Made by a program: the position numbers and the translations under genes. Shown piece after piece: positions 43,814 to 52,005 of a stretch of DNA of 64,000 nt. Within the stretch, counting starts at the first letter, position 1; the number at the start of each line of letters is the position of its first letter. Origin of the DNA: JAJFUV01 sp964561215 (GTDB lineage Bacteria > Acidobacteriota > Terriglobia > Bryobacterales > Bryobacteraceae); contig CAZLOS010000001.1 of NCBI GenBank assembly GCA_964561215.1, positions 62,001-126,000 of the forward strand, written 5' to 3'. Below the pieces are notes generated by a model. That model was not told the origin of the DNA. It saw only the letters and a program-made list of their open reading frames with translations, and did no database searches.

Positions 43814-43847
43814 TGACTAATTATTCACTTTCGTGAATAATTATACC
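43814..43847 (-). promoter_or_regulatory. Tandem ARG-box-like operator before argC
   Basis: Two sites, TGACTAATTATTCA (43814-43827, 9 of 10 fixed positions match TGAAT-N4-ATTCA) and TGAATAATTATACC (43834-43847, 7 of 10), are set 20 bp apart start to start, like paired ArgR boxes. They cover the -10 box and lie directly before the argC start. ArgR binding is inferred. Confidence 0.7.
43840..43845 (-). promoter_or_regulatory. -10 box of the argC operon
   Basis: A perfect TATAAT on the minus strand, inside the second ARG-box-like site, 27 nt before the ATG. A TTGAAA lies 19 nt upstream as possible -35. The predicted transcript would have a leader of about 20 nt. Confidence 0.6.
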
Positions 43848-43984
43848 ACGAGGTGGCGGATCAGTTTCAAATGCTGAGCATCGTGTCGAGTCCAAGAATG
43901 GGCCGACCAAGAACGGTCCCCCTGCCTTTGAAAGGCTCTCTCTCTTTTCACTGCCTATCGCGGTATCCTGAAAGGCTCTTAGTC

Positions 43985-44716
43985 ATGCTCCAGGCATATT
44001 TTGATGAGAGCGGGAGATCTGATAACCGCGGATTTCTGATAGTAGCGGGGTACATTTCGGATGTCGCTCGTTGGAACCTATGGTCAGGCTCGTGGACGGC
44101 CTTCCTGGCTACACATGGCATCAACGCCCTGCACATGGCGAAGTTTGATCAACTGATCGATCCGTGCGAGAGAGACAATACCAAGCTGCAGATTGCCAGG
44201 ATTATCAGAACTTACATCATGTGTGGTTTCGCTGTCTCGATTTATGACAGGGAGTACAGACAGTTGACGAGTCCCCAGTTCAGAAGTTCCAAGGGGAGCG
44301 CTTATACTCTATGTGTCCAGAAGTGCATTGAGTTGGCAATGCGGTGGGCAGAAGGGAACCGACCGGATCCCAGCGAGCCCATCGCTTTCGTTTTTGACAG
44401 AGGGCACAGAAATCAAAACCAAGCTCAGATTGAACTGCAAAAGATTCGTAGAACTTCAATCGGGCACAGAAGGCCCCATGACACGTTCGCGTTTGAAGAC
44501 GATCAAACTACAGTTCAACTTCAGTCCGCTGACGTGTTGGCCTATTCTGCTTGGCAGATGTGGCGTAGGAGGAACTCCCCAATCCCTGGTTTGGTGGATG
44601 GCGGAAGGGGCAGGCCTGAGCGGTATCATTTCACTCCAGACCGGATTGATGCACTTTATGCAGAGTATGAGCGTCTACGTCGTCGGCCATGGATGATGAA
44701 CGGGAACCGATACTGA
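43985..44716 (+). CDS. DUF3800 protein (RNase H-like fold)
   Basis: The start ATG at 43985 gives 243 residues; the frame is open back to 43853. The DUF3800 hallmarks are MLQAYFDESGRSD at the N-terminus, ALHMAKFDQL, FVFDRGHRNQNQAQIEL, and FEDDQTTVQLQSADVLAYSAWQ near the C-terminus. The acidic residues suggest a nuclease-like site. DUF3800 genes are often in mobile or defence regions. Base composition is clearly less GC-rich than the arg operon next to it, suggesting transfer. Confidence 0.87.
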   Translation: MLQAYFDESGRSDNRGFLIVAGYISDVARWNLWSGSWTAFLATHGINALHMAKFDQLIDPCERDNTKLQIARIIRTYIMCGFAVSIYDREYRQLTSPQFRSSKGSAYTLCVQKCIELAMRWAEGNRPDPSEPIAFVFDRGHRNQNQAQIELQKIRRTSIGHRRPHDTFAFEDDQTTVQLQSADVLAYSAWQMWRRRNSPIPGLVDGGRGRPERYHFTPDRIDALYAEYERLRRRPWMMNGNRY

Positions 44717-45013
44717 GGGATGTTTCTTCCCCAAACGTTTTGAGGCCGTCTTGACCGCGAGGGGGGGGCATTTGCCTGTCGAGAGATTAGCACTGCGCAC
44801 CAAACCACCCTGCGGGCCGACTAGTTGTCCGACGGGTGAAGTGTCGGTTTGGGCCGAGATTTAGAAGCGTGCTTCTGGGCCTGCCTAGTGGATCACAACA
44901 TGGCCTGGAGCACCAGGGCGTTGGAATTCATTGGGCGTTTCTTTGATCGGTTGGGCATAGTGTCCCCCCAGGGCAGAACTACAGAATGACTCAAATTGAC
45001 TCAAGGCCATTTC
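44717..45013 (+). other. Intergenic region without recognised features
   Basis: About 300 bp between the DUF3800 gene and a minus-strand secreted protein. It holds only a tiny open frame (44899-44988) and a run of eight or nine G near 44761. I see no tRNA, terminator pair, or insertion sequence ends. Confidence 0.6.
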
Positions 45014-46144
45014 TTAGAACTTCTTCAGTTCTTCGACAAGCGCGGTCAGGCCGCGCTTGCGGTAGAGTTCCGTGAGGCGGAGTTCTTCGGCTGATGGTGC
45101 CACTGTGCCCAGCAGGCGCGCGGATTCCAGCGAGGCCCGGCTGGGAATCCATGTGCCGCCGCCCGCGAATTGCACCTGGCTCACATATCCCTTGATGCCG
45201 CGGATCGCCAGCGGCGGGCCTGTGCGGCTGTTGAAACGCAGCGAGGTTTCCTGCTGCACTTGGGAGGCGGCACCCGGCGCGAGCTTCAGTTCGGCGGGCA
45301 TGGCTCCGGCAAGAAACTGGCGTCCAGCGCGGTCTTCCAGAATCCAGCCGATCTCGATGTATTCCACCTCACGCTTGCTGAGGTTGCGTATGTCCAGGCG
45401 CGGCGCGCGCATCTCGTTACCCGCCACCAGCGCTTCTCCGGAAATGGCCTCCACTGGGGAATCCCCCAGCTTCAGGAAAGCCAGCTTCACTTCCTGACCG
45501 GCGCCCGCCGCCGTGGCGCGGCCGCTCCTTGCCATCTGCAAATCCAGCCGCGGCCGCTCGGCCTGCCGGGCCAGGCTTGCCACCACGTCCTGCCGCAAGG
45601 CCTCCGGACCGCGGGCCTCCAGCACACTCTTGAAGTACTTCCGGTCGCGCTGCGCTTCCAACTCCCACGCGGTCATGGTGCGGCGCGAATTCAGCCGGTT
45701 CGGTCCGAAAAAGGACAGATCGTCGAACAGGATCCCGTCGAGCTTCACCTCGACCAGCGGTCCGGTGTTTGGCGTCAGCGGCCTCAGCAGGCGCAAATCC
45801 ACACGCACGGGGAAAGCCTCGCCGCTTGCGACGTTCAGGCTGGGCACGGCGACCGAGGCTTTGCCTCCCGGCGTCACTTCCTGCGCCAGCACCAGCAGGG
45901 TGACCGAACGAATGCGCCGCGCGCCGGAGTTCCGCAGAGAAAGCGAGGTGTGCAGATCCAGCACCAGCGCACCGCCGCGAGCTGTCGCGCGTGTTTCGCC
46001 CCAGTCGGCCGAGACCAGCGAAAGCGGAGAGTCGCTGGGGAAGTTCACTTTGACCGACGTTCGCGGATCGACGGGAACCTGGGCCAGCGCGGCCCAGGCC
46101 AGCAGCAGTACGGGAATGAATACGTATTTACTGCGCATAGACAT
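45014..46144 (-). CDS. Secreted protein of unknown function, third gene of the sigma factor operon
   Basis: The 376-residue protein has a signal peptide (MRSKYVFIPVLLLAWAALAQ) and a beta-rich body. Two segments resemble each other: ARGGALVLDLHTSLSLRNSGARRIRSVTLLVLAQ and EMRAPRLDIRNLSKREVEYIEIGWIL, each a strand pair that may be Ig-like. The C-terminal part is helical (LRLTELYRKRGLTALVEELKKF). I do not recognise the family. It overlaps the anti-sigma gene by 17 nt (or 11 from M3), so the three genes form an operon; it may be a signal input or a target. Confidence 0.75.
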   Translation of the reverse strand: MSMRSKYVFIPVLLLAWAALAQVPVDPRTSVKVNFPSDSPLSLVSADWGETRATARGGALVLDLHTSLSLRNSGARRIRSVTLLVLAQEVTPGGKASVAVPSLNVASGEAFPVRVDLRLLRPLTPNTGPLVEVKLDGILFDDLSFFGPNRLNSRRTMTAWELEAQRDRKYFKSVLEARGPEALRQDVVASLARQAERPRLDLQMARSGRATAAGAGQEVKLAFLKLGDSPVEAISGEALVAGNEMRAPRLDIRNLSKREVEYIEIGWILEDRAGRQFLAGAMPAELKLAPGAASQVQQETSLRFNSRTGPPLAIRGIKGYVSQVQFAGGGTWIPSRASLESARLLGTVAPSAEELRLTELYRKRGLTALVEELKKF

Positions 46145-46691
46145 TTGTGATGGTCACGTGGCCCGTTTCCGAATCCACGTACCGGGCTCGCAGGACTCCT
46201 TGCATGTTCACCGAAACCGCCACGGGCTCGGAACCCGGGTTCAGCAAGGTGAGCGAGCGGTTGTCCTGCTTGAGTTCAATTCCTACCCCTGTCGCCTCCA
46301 GCGTCACATCCGCCTTGTTCGCAACCTGTACTAGCGCCGGTTGCGGCAGGTTCAGCCAAAGTCCCAGGACGACAGTAAGCACAGCGGAAGCCAGGGCCAG
46401 CGCCTGCCGGTTGCCAAACGCAACGCGGTGTCCCACGGCGGCCACGCACTGATCGGCCTCGACGCCGACGTGTATGTTGGCCTTCATCTCCGCGGCCAGG
46501 CGATTCCAGTTCAGATCCGCTGGAAGTTCTCCGGCCCAATCCCTCACCAAATCCCGGTCCCCGGCGAAGGCAAGGCTTGTGGCGCGGCAATCCGGACACT
46601 GATCCAGGTGCCGGCGAACGCGGCGCTTGTCGAAAAATCCCAGCTCGCCGCCGGCCATCAACGCCAGTTCGGACTCGCTTGGATGTTTCAT
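46128..46691 (-). CDS. Anti-sigma factor with zinc-binding ZAS domain
   Basis: The 187-residue protein has a ZAS motif HLDQCPDC (HxxxCxxC) near residue 28, a single membrane helix (ALALASAVLTVVLGLWLNL, about 95-115) and a small periplasmic beta domain (DVTLEATGVGIELKQDNRSLTLLNPGSEPVAVSVN). It should hold its cognate ECF sigma at the membrane. The start overlaps the sigma gene stop by 4 nt. Confidence 0.9.
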   Translation of the reverse strand: MKHPSESELALMAGGELGFFDKRRVRRHLDQCPDCRATSLAFAGDRDLVRDWAGELPADLNWNRLAAEMKANIHVGVEADQCVAAVGHRVAFGNRQALALASAVLTVVLGLWLNLPQPALVQVANKADVTLEATGVGIELKQDNRSLTLLNPGSEPVAVSVNMQGVLRARYVDSETGHVTITNVYAQ

Positions 46692-47272
46692 GGCCTCCTT
46701 CTTTCCATGTATCGGCGCAATTTCACGCGCGCATTGGCAATGTGCGATCGAACCGTGGCCTTGGAACAGCCGAGCCGTTTGGCCACTTCGCCTGCCTCCA
46801 GGCCCTCCACATCGCGCAATAGCAGCGCGATGCGTTCCCGGCCGGTCAACAATCGCAGACCGTCCTCCAAATACGCCCGTTTTTCCGAGCGCAATACCAA
46901 CTGCTCGGGGCTCTCCGTGACCGGCGCGGTCACCGGCTCGGGAACCTCGTCAAAATCCACAAAACTGGCGCGCCCGCGGCGGCGTACAAAATCGATGGCC
47001 GTGTTGGTGGCGATGCGGCCCAACCAGTGCGTGGCCTTCTCGGCGTCCTTTAACTGGTCCTCCCGCTGGAGCGCCTTGATGAAGGTTTCCTGTGTGAGAT
47101 CCTGGGCGTCGCTCGGGTTTCCTACGATGCGGTATATGAGTACAAAGATCCGGCGCAGGTTCTCCGCGACGAACCGGTCATGCCGTTCCCGGATATCCGG
47201 GATGGGGCTCTCGGCGGTTTCGCTCATTCCGGCTTGCCAGGCTTCCAGAACCGTGACCATGCGCGCCCACAA
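46688..47272 (-). CDS. ECF (sigma-70 family) RNA polymerase sigma factor
   Basis: The up to 194-residue protein has region 2 (FVLIYRIVGNPSDAQDLTQETFIKALQ ... THWLGRIATNTAIDFVRRRGR) and region 4 (LLTGRERIALLLRDVEGLEAGEVAKRLGCSKATVRSHIANARVKLRRYM). The start may be 47272 or 47227 (MSETAES...); the latter is closer to family N-termini. An anti-sigma and a third gene follow. Confidence 0.92.
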   Translation of the reverse strand: MWARMVTVLEAWQAGMSETAESPIPDIRERHDRFVAENLRRIFVLIYRIVGNPSDAQDLTQETFIKALQREDQLKDAEKATHWLGRIATNTAIDFVRRRGRASFVDFDEVPEPVTAPVTESPEQLVLRSEKRAYLEDGLRLLTGRERIALLLRDVEGLEAGEVAKRLGCSKATVRSHIANARVKLRRYMERRRP

Positions 47273-47308
47273 GGGCCTTCATAAACCCTGACGCAGAATC
47301 ACGCTAAA

Positions 47309-47335
47309 CGTGGAGGCAAAGTTAGGCCCTCCACG
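47309..47335 (-). promoter_or_regulatory. Inverted repeat and possible ECF promoter before the sigma gene
   Basis: An exact 8-bp inverted repeat (CGTGGAGG / CCTCCACG, 11-nt loop) lies 37 nt before the sigma gene. Its loop contains AACTTT on the minus strand (47318-47323), and CGT follows 17 nt after AAC (47301-47303), spaced like an ECF -35/-10. It could be an autoregulated promoter. Confidence 0.35.
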
Positions 47336-47423
47336 CCGAATCCCATTATGATGCCAACCGCGCAAGGCGGAACAAGTTGCTGAATCGGCGCATGATACTC
47401 TGTTACGGAGAGGAGCGCCAAAG

Positions 47424-49532
47424 ATGGGATTCAGGTTGTTTGCTCTGGCCGCCCTGGCGGCCGCCGGATACGCTGGCCCGGGGATCCGGGTCGGGACGTT
47501 CCAGGCCGAAGTCCGGACCTTTTATACAACCCAAGACGGACTGCCGTCTGATGACGTGACTGCCGTTTCGGTCACGCCGGCCGGTGCGATCCTGGCGGTC
47601 ACGCCGAAAGGCGCGGTCGAGTTCGACTCGGGAAGATGGCGCATGGCCTCCCTGCCGGAGCCGGCGGCCACGGCCGGCGACTTTGCGGGCGAGCGCGCCG
47701 GGATCCGCCAGACAGCCAAGGGGCCGCGCGGCGAGGAAGCCGCTGCCACCTCGGCCGGCCTGTTCGAACGATCCGGTGGTGGCGCCTGGCAGCGTCTATT
47801 CCCGCGCGATAGCATCCGCAGCTGGGCGCCCGTGGATGTGCGTGGCGTGGCCTACGATTCGCGCGGACGGCTGTGGTTCGCGTCGCCGCAAGGCGCAGGC
47901 TGCCGCGAGGCTATGGACCGCTGGTCGCTCTACGAAGGCCGCGACGGACTGCCGTACAACGACTTCACCGCCATGACCGCCGGGCCGGACGGCGACGTCT
48001 GGTTCGGCACGAAGATCGGCGCGATCCACTTCGACGGCAAGACCTGGGAATACCGTCAGGGCCTGCGCTGGCTACCCTCCGACCAGGTGCGCTCCATCGC
48101 CGTCACCGCCTCGGGCGATGCCTGGTTCGCCACGCCGAAGGGGGTCGGCCTGATCGCGCACCGCCCCATGACGCTGGCGGAGAAAGCGCGCCGGTTCGAG
48201 GAACACATCGACAAGCGCTGCCGCCGCACGCCGCTCGGCTATGTGCACGGGATAAACCTGGCGCGCACGGGCGATCTCTGCGAGTGGAAGAACATGGATT
48301 CCGACAATGACGGCCTGTGGACCGCCATGTATGGCGCCGGAGAGTGCTTCGCCTGGGCGGCCACCAAGGATCCGGAAGCCAAACGCCGCGCCAAGATGGC
48401 CTTCGAAGCGTTGCGTTTTCTCCAAACTGTCACCCAGGGCGGCACTCCACCCGCCCTTCCGGGTTACGTGGCCCGCACCATCCTGCCCGGCGACGGACCT
48501 AATCCCAACGCGCACGATTACACGCGCGAGAAGGACGAGCGCACTCGCGCCACCCGCGACAAACTTTGGAAGGTCCTGGTGCCGCGCTGGCCGCGCAGCG
48601 CCGACGGCAAGTGGTATTGGAAGGCCGATACCAGCTCGGACGAACTCGACGGCCACTACTTCTTCTATGCCACCTACTACGACCTGGTGGCCGACACGCC
48701 GGAGGAGAAGCAGCGCGTCCGCGAGGTGGTCGACGCGCTCACCAGCCACCTGGTCGACCACAATTTCCAGTTGATCGACTGGGACGGCAAAGTCACGCGC
48801 TGGGGCGTCTACAATCCCGAGGCGCTCAATGACGGGCCATTCGTGATGGAACGCGGGCTTAATTCGCTGAGCATCCTCTCGTACCTGCGAACAGCTGAGC
48901 ATATCACTGGCAATGCCAAGTACGCCCGCGCCTACGACGAATTGGTGAAGCGGCACAGCTACCACACCAACGCGCTGGTGGCCAAGCTTCACGAAGGCCA
49001 GGGCACAGGCAACCACTCCGACGACGAGATGGCTTTCATGAGCTATTACGACCTGCTCAAGTACGAGAAGGATCCGAGGTTGCGCTCGCTTTACGCCCTC
49101 TCGATGTACCGCTACTGGATGGACGAGCGGCCGGAGATGAACCCGGTGTTCGATTTCATGTTCGCCGCCAGCACGATGGATGTCGCCTACACGGATGCTT
49201 TCGAGCGCTTGAAAATCGCGCCCGACGGCGACTGGTTGGAGAAGAGCGTATCGACGCTGGTGCGCTATCCGCTGGACACCATCGACTGGCGGGTCGCCAA
49301 CAGCCATCGCATCGACATCACCCCGCTGCCGCGCACACCCGGCGCGGCCCGTCGCCGTGCGCTGGGGTGTCGCCCGGACGGCACCGCCCTACCGGTGGAC
49401 GAGCGCTTCGTGGACCATTGGAACCAGAACCCGTATGCGCTCGACCAGGGCGGATCCGGCCGCTACTCGACCGACGGAGCGGCCTTCCTGCTGCCTTACT
49501 ACATGGGCCTCTACCACGGTTATGTCGAGTAG
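47424..49532 (+). CDS. Secreted beta-propeller fused to a toroid glycosidase-like domain
   Basis: The 702-residue protein has a signal peptide (MGFRLFALAALAAAGYAG). Residues 30-245 are two-component-regulator-type propeller repeats (YTTQDGLPSDDVTAVSVTP, DVRGVAYDSRGRLWFASPQG, LPYNDFTAMTAGPDGDVWFGTKIGAIHFDGKTW, VRSIAVTASGDAWFATPKG). The rest is helical with aromatic-rich helices (DLCEWKNMDSDNDGLWTAMYGAGECFAWAATK, FMSYYDLLKYEKD) like six-hairpin glycosidases. In sensor kinases such propellers bind sugars; here they are joined to an enzyme-like domain. No catalytic residue is assigned. Confidence 0.75.
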   Translation: MGFRLFALAALAAAGYAGPGIRVGTFQAEVRTFYTTQDGLPSDDVTAVSVTPAGAILAVTPKGAVEFDSGRWRMASLPEPAATAGDFAGERAGIRQTAKGPRGEEAAATSAGLFERSGGGAWQRLFPRDSIRSWAPVDVRGVAYDSRGRLWFASPQGAGCREAMDRWSLYEGRDGLPYNDFTAMTAGPDGDVWFGTKIGAIHFDGKTWEYRQGLRWLPSDQVRSIAVTASGDAWFATPKGVGLIAHRPMTLAEKARRFEEHIDKRCRRTPLGYVHGINLARTGDLCEWKNMDSDNDGLWTAMYGAGECFAWAATKDPEAKRRAKMAFEALRFLQTVTQGGTPPALPGYVARTILPGDGPNPNAHDYTREKDERTRATRDKLWKVLVPRWPRSADGKWYWKADTSSDELDGHYFFYATYYDLVADTPEEKQRVREVVDALTSHLVDHNFQLIDWDGKVTRWGVYNPEALNDGPFVMERGLNSLSILSYLRTAEHITGNAKYARAYDELVKRHSYHTNALVAKLHEGQGTGNHSDDEMAFMSYYDLLKYEKDPRLRSLYALSMYRYWMDERPEMNPVFDFMFAASTMDVAYTDAFERLKIAPDGDWLEKSVSTLVRYPLDTIDWRVANSHRIDITPLPRTPGAARRRALGCRPDGTALPVDERFVDHWNQNPYALDQGGSGRYSTDGAAFLLPYYMGLYHGYVE

Positions 49533-49535
49533 GGC

Positions 49536-51710
49536 TTAGGACAGCCACCGCCTTTGGCCGTCGCGGATTTCGAGGGTCACATCGCGGCCCAGATGGCAGA
49601 ATGTGTAGCGCGCGCCTTCGAGCCGCCTCGATGGCGTGACGGTTTCGCGCAGGCCGTCCAGATGCGGCCACACGCCGATGCAGCCGCGCAGGAAGCCCCA
49701 CAGGATCAGCAGGGCGTTATCCAGCGGCTCGCTCGATAGGAATCCGGTGTCCCATTTGAGCCCCGCGGCCCACAATCGCGTGCGCGCATAACCGTGGCGC
49801 ATGACGCGGTCGAAGGTGTCATAGGCCTGCTCGGCCTGTCCGGCAACGGCGCGCGCGGCGATTTCAAACCCGGTGGTGTGGAAGAACGCGTTGCCGTTTT
49901 CGTAATTCGGATACACCTTCTGGTTGCCGGGCACGCCGAAATCCACCATGTCGCCCAACCGGGTGATGGGGATCATGTTGCACGGAGTCGCCCAGATGGT
50001 TTCGCGCGGGATCTTGAACTGGCGGCAGAGTTCGTCGTAGCGCCGATCCAGGTTGGCCAGAATACGACTCGCCTTGGTCCGATCCGCGACGCCGTGCACG
50101 ATGGCGAGCAGGTTCTGGTCGGTGTAGAAGTAACGGCGGCCGGACTCGGGCATCTTCTCGCGGACGTCGATCCAGTCCATGTAGAAGCCGCGCTCGTCGT
50201 CCCAGAAGACCTGGTTGTAGCCCGCCACGGCCTTCTTGTGTAAGGTGCTGAACCGGGCCGCGCCCTCCACATCGCCGAGCCAATCTTTCATCTCCGCCAT
50301 GGCATCGAGCGCCATGACGCAGTAGACATTCGTGATGGCGTCCTTGTGGCCGAACTTGATGATGTCGTACCAGTTCGAGCAGTCGTGCTGGCCGTTTGGC
50401 AGGCCCGAAGTCCCGGGGATTTCGACCACGCCGTCCTGATCGCGGTCCAGCGCGACCTGGTAGCCGGCCACGCGGTCGAGAACCGGCATGACGCTTCGTA
50501 GCCAGTCGCGGTCGCCGGTCTGCAACGCGTGATGATACATAGCGAGGATGAAGTGGGGAATCTGGTCGAGGAGATTGCCCCACTGGACGCGGTAATAGCC
50601 TTCCACCCACCATCGCGGAAGGACGTAGCCGTCCGGCTCTACGCCGGTTGCGGCGAAGAACGTGAGCTGTTTGCGCAGCGCGGCAAGCGATTTGCCGTGC
50701 TTTGCGAAGATGCCCTGCACCATGGGGAAGAAAGCCATCTCGTGCAGGCAGGGAACGCTGGCCGGATTGTTGCCAAACATCCACCCCATCCAGCCATTCA
50801 TCACGGCGGCCATGCTGTGCGCCTGCTCGTTGAGGAAGCGGTCGGGAAGGCTCAGACCGAGCGGCGCGATGCCTTTGTGCGGGACGAGCTTCAATGTCCA
50901 ATCCTGAATCTGCGTGGAGCCGCGCCGGCGCAGGACGGGCCCCCCGCGCCGGTCTACCGTCTCGGCGCCGACCGCGACGTAGGGCGAGGTACCGTCGGCC
51001 GGCGTCTTGGCGTAGCTGAACCAGCCCTCGGTGAGCCGGCTCTCCAGGGCCATCGACGACGGAGCGAAGAGGATCTCCTGGTTGCGATTCGGCGAAATGA
51101 CCTCGTGGCAGCGCGATTTGGCGTCCAGCAGAAAAGCGCGCGTGCCGTCGAGCAGCATCTCCGTGTCCAGGAAGCCTGCGATCTCGCCGAATCGAGCACC
51201 GGGCGCGGAGAGGGTTTCGCCCTTGGTCCCCTCGGTGCGAAATATCAGGGCGGGGAAGCGATCCGCCGCGACACGGGGGTCTTCGAGGTACGTCCGCTCG
51301 ATCCTCCAGTGCAGTTGGTCTCCGTCCACCTCGATCAGCCACTTTTCGCGCGCGAGAGGAGCATCTTCCGGCCCCAGAAGGATCTCCTCGACGCGCAGGC
51401 GCCCGGCACCTTCATGAGTGATCCTGGTCCGGTCCGTCGCCCGGCTCATCAGCCACCCAGCGTCACTCACTAATAAACCTGTGCAACTCCGCGCCAACGG
51501 CTGCGGTTTCGTATACAGCAGATTCGCCGTGAACCGCCCGTTCTCGTTCCAGGCCAATTGTTCGATCCAGACGCCGTCGGGTCCGGAGTGCAGGCGCAGA
51601 CGGAATGTTTCGTTCCGGAGTTCGAAGAGATTGGGTCCATCCGCCCCAAGCCGCAACGGAGCGCTCAATGCGCCCGAGGCTGTTTCAAGGAAAGCTTTCC
51701 TGGTGAGCAC
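49536..51710 (-). CDS. Six-hairpin glycosidase-like protein (secreted)
   Basis: The 724-residue protein begins with a weak Tat/Sec-like leader (MLTRKAFLETASGALSAP), a beta-sandwich N-domain, then an alpha/alpha toroid: NEQAHSMAAVMNGWMGWMFGN, PRWWVEGYYRVQWGNLLDQIPHFILAMYHHALQTGDRDWL, YQVALDRDQDGVVEIPGTSGLPNGQHDCSNWYDI, and WPHLDGLRETVTPSRRLEGARYTFCHLGRD. These match the general GH78/GH116/GH63-like superfamily; the family cannot be fixed from motifs. Catalytic residues may be in HEMAFFPMVQG or DQDGVVE. It converges with the propeller gene (3-nt gap). Confidence 0.8.
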   Translation of the reverse strand: MLTRKAFLETASGALSAPLRLGADGPNLFELRNETFRLRLHSGPDGVWIEQLAWNENGRFTANLLYTKPQPLARSCTGLLVSDAGWLMSRATDRTRITHEGAGRLRVEEILLGPEDAPLAREKWLIEVDGDQLHWRIERTYLEDPRVAADRFPALIFRTEGTKGETLSAPGARFGEIAGFLDTEMLLDGTRAFLLDAKSRCHEVISPNRNQEILFAPSSMALESRLTEGWFSYAKTPADGTSPYVAVGAETVDRRGGPVLRRRGSTQIQDWTLKLVPHKGIAPLGLSLPDRFLNEQAHSMAAVMNGWMGWMFGNNPASVPCLHEMAFFPMVQGIFAKHGKSLAALRKQLTFFAATGVEPDGYVLPRWWVEGYYRVQWGNLLDQIPHFILAMYHHALQTGDRDWLRSVMPVLDRVAGYQVALDRDQDGVVEIPGTSGLPNGQHDCSNWYDIIKFGHKDAITNVYCVMALDAMAEMKDWLGDVEGAARFSTLHKKAVAGYNQVFWDDERGFYMDWIDVREKMPESGRRYFYTDQNLLAIVHGVADRTKASRILANLDRRYDELCRQFKIPRETIWATPCNMIPITRLGDMVDFGVPGNQKVYPNYENGNAFFHTTGFEIAARAVAGQAEQAYDTFDRVMRHGYARTRLWAAGLKWDTGFLSSEPLDNALLILWGFLRGCIGVWPHLDGLRETVTPSRRLEGARYTFCHLGRDVTLEIRDGQRRWLS

Positions 51711-51720
51711 GGTCTTAAGT

Positions 51721-51879
51721 CTATCGAAGAAGACTTCGGAAGGCAGCCGGCGCGGCCGTCGTGTTGTGTCCCGGCAACGGACTGCGTACCGGCGCGGACC
51801 ATGTGAGCCCGCCGCCTCGGAAACCTTCGGCCGCGGTGCATGCCGCAGCCATTATCAGAAGGAGAGGCAGGGTTTTCAT
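51721..51879 (-). CDS. Short secreted peptide or truncated gene
   Basis: A 52-residue frame begins with a clear signal peptide (MKTLPLLLIMAAACTAAEG) and then runs GLTWSAPVRSPLPGHNTTAAP before a stop 10 nt upstream of the six-hairpin glycosidase start. It may be a real small exported peptide or the remaining 5' end of a gene deleted up to the glycosidase. Weak coding evidence. Confidence 0.35.
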   Translation of the reverse strand: MKTLPLLLIMAAACTAAEGFRGGGLTWSAPVRSPLPGHNTTAAPAAFRSLLR

Positions 51880-52005
51880 GCGGTGTTGATTGTATTTCGT
51901 GGACGAAACTTGGCGCAAGCTCTTATCTTCGAGGCAGGCGCGCGTTCACCATGGCGGGAAGCCATTCCGGATGGTGATGCTATAGTTTCCTTTTGGGTTA
52001 ACGCT

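Noticed and set aside
44899..44988. Tiny plus-strand frame (29 codons), possible transposase remnant
   Set aside because: Too short, with no recognisable motif or inverted repeats.
51418..52005. N-terminal extension of the GH20-like protein
   Set aside because: It lies opposite the start of a glycosidase gene and has no signal peptide; the ATG at 52006 starts one.
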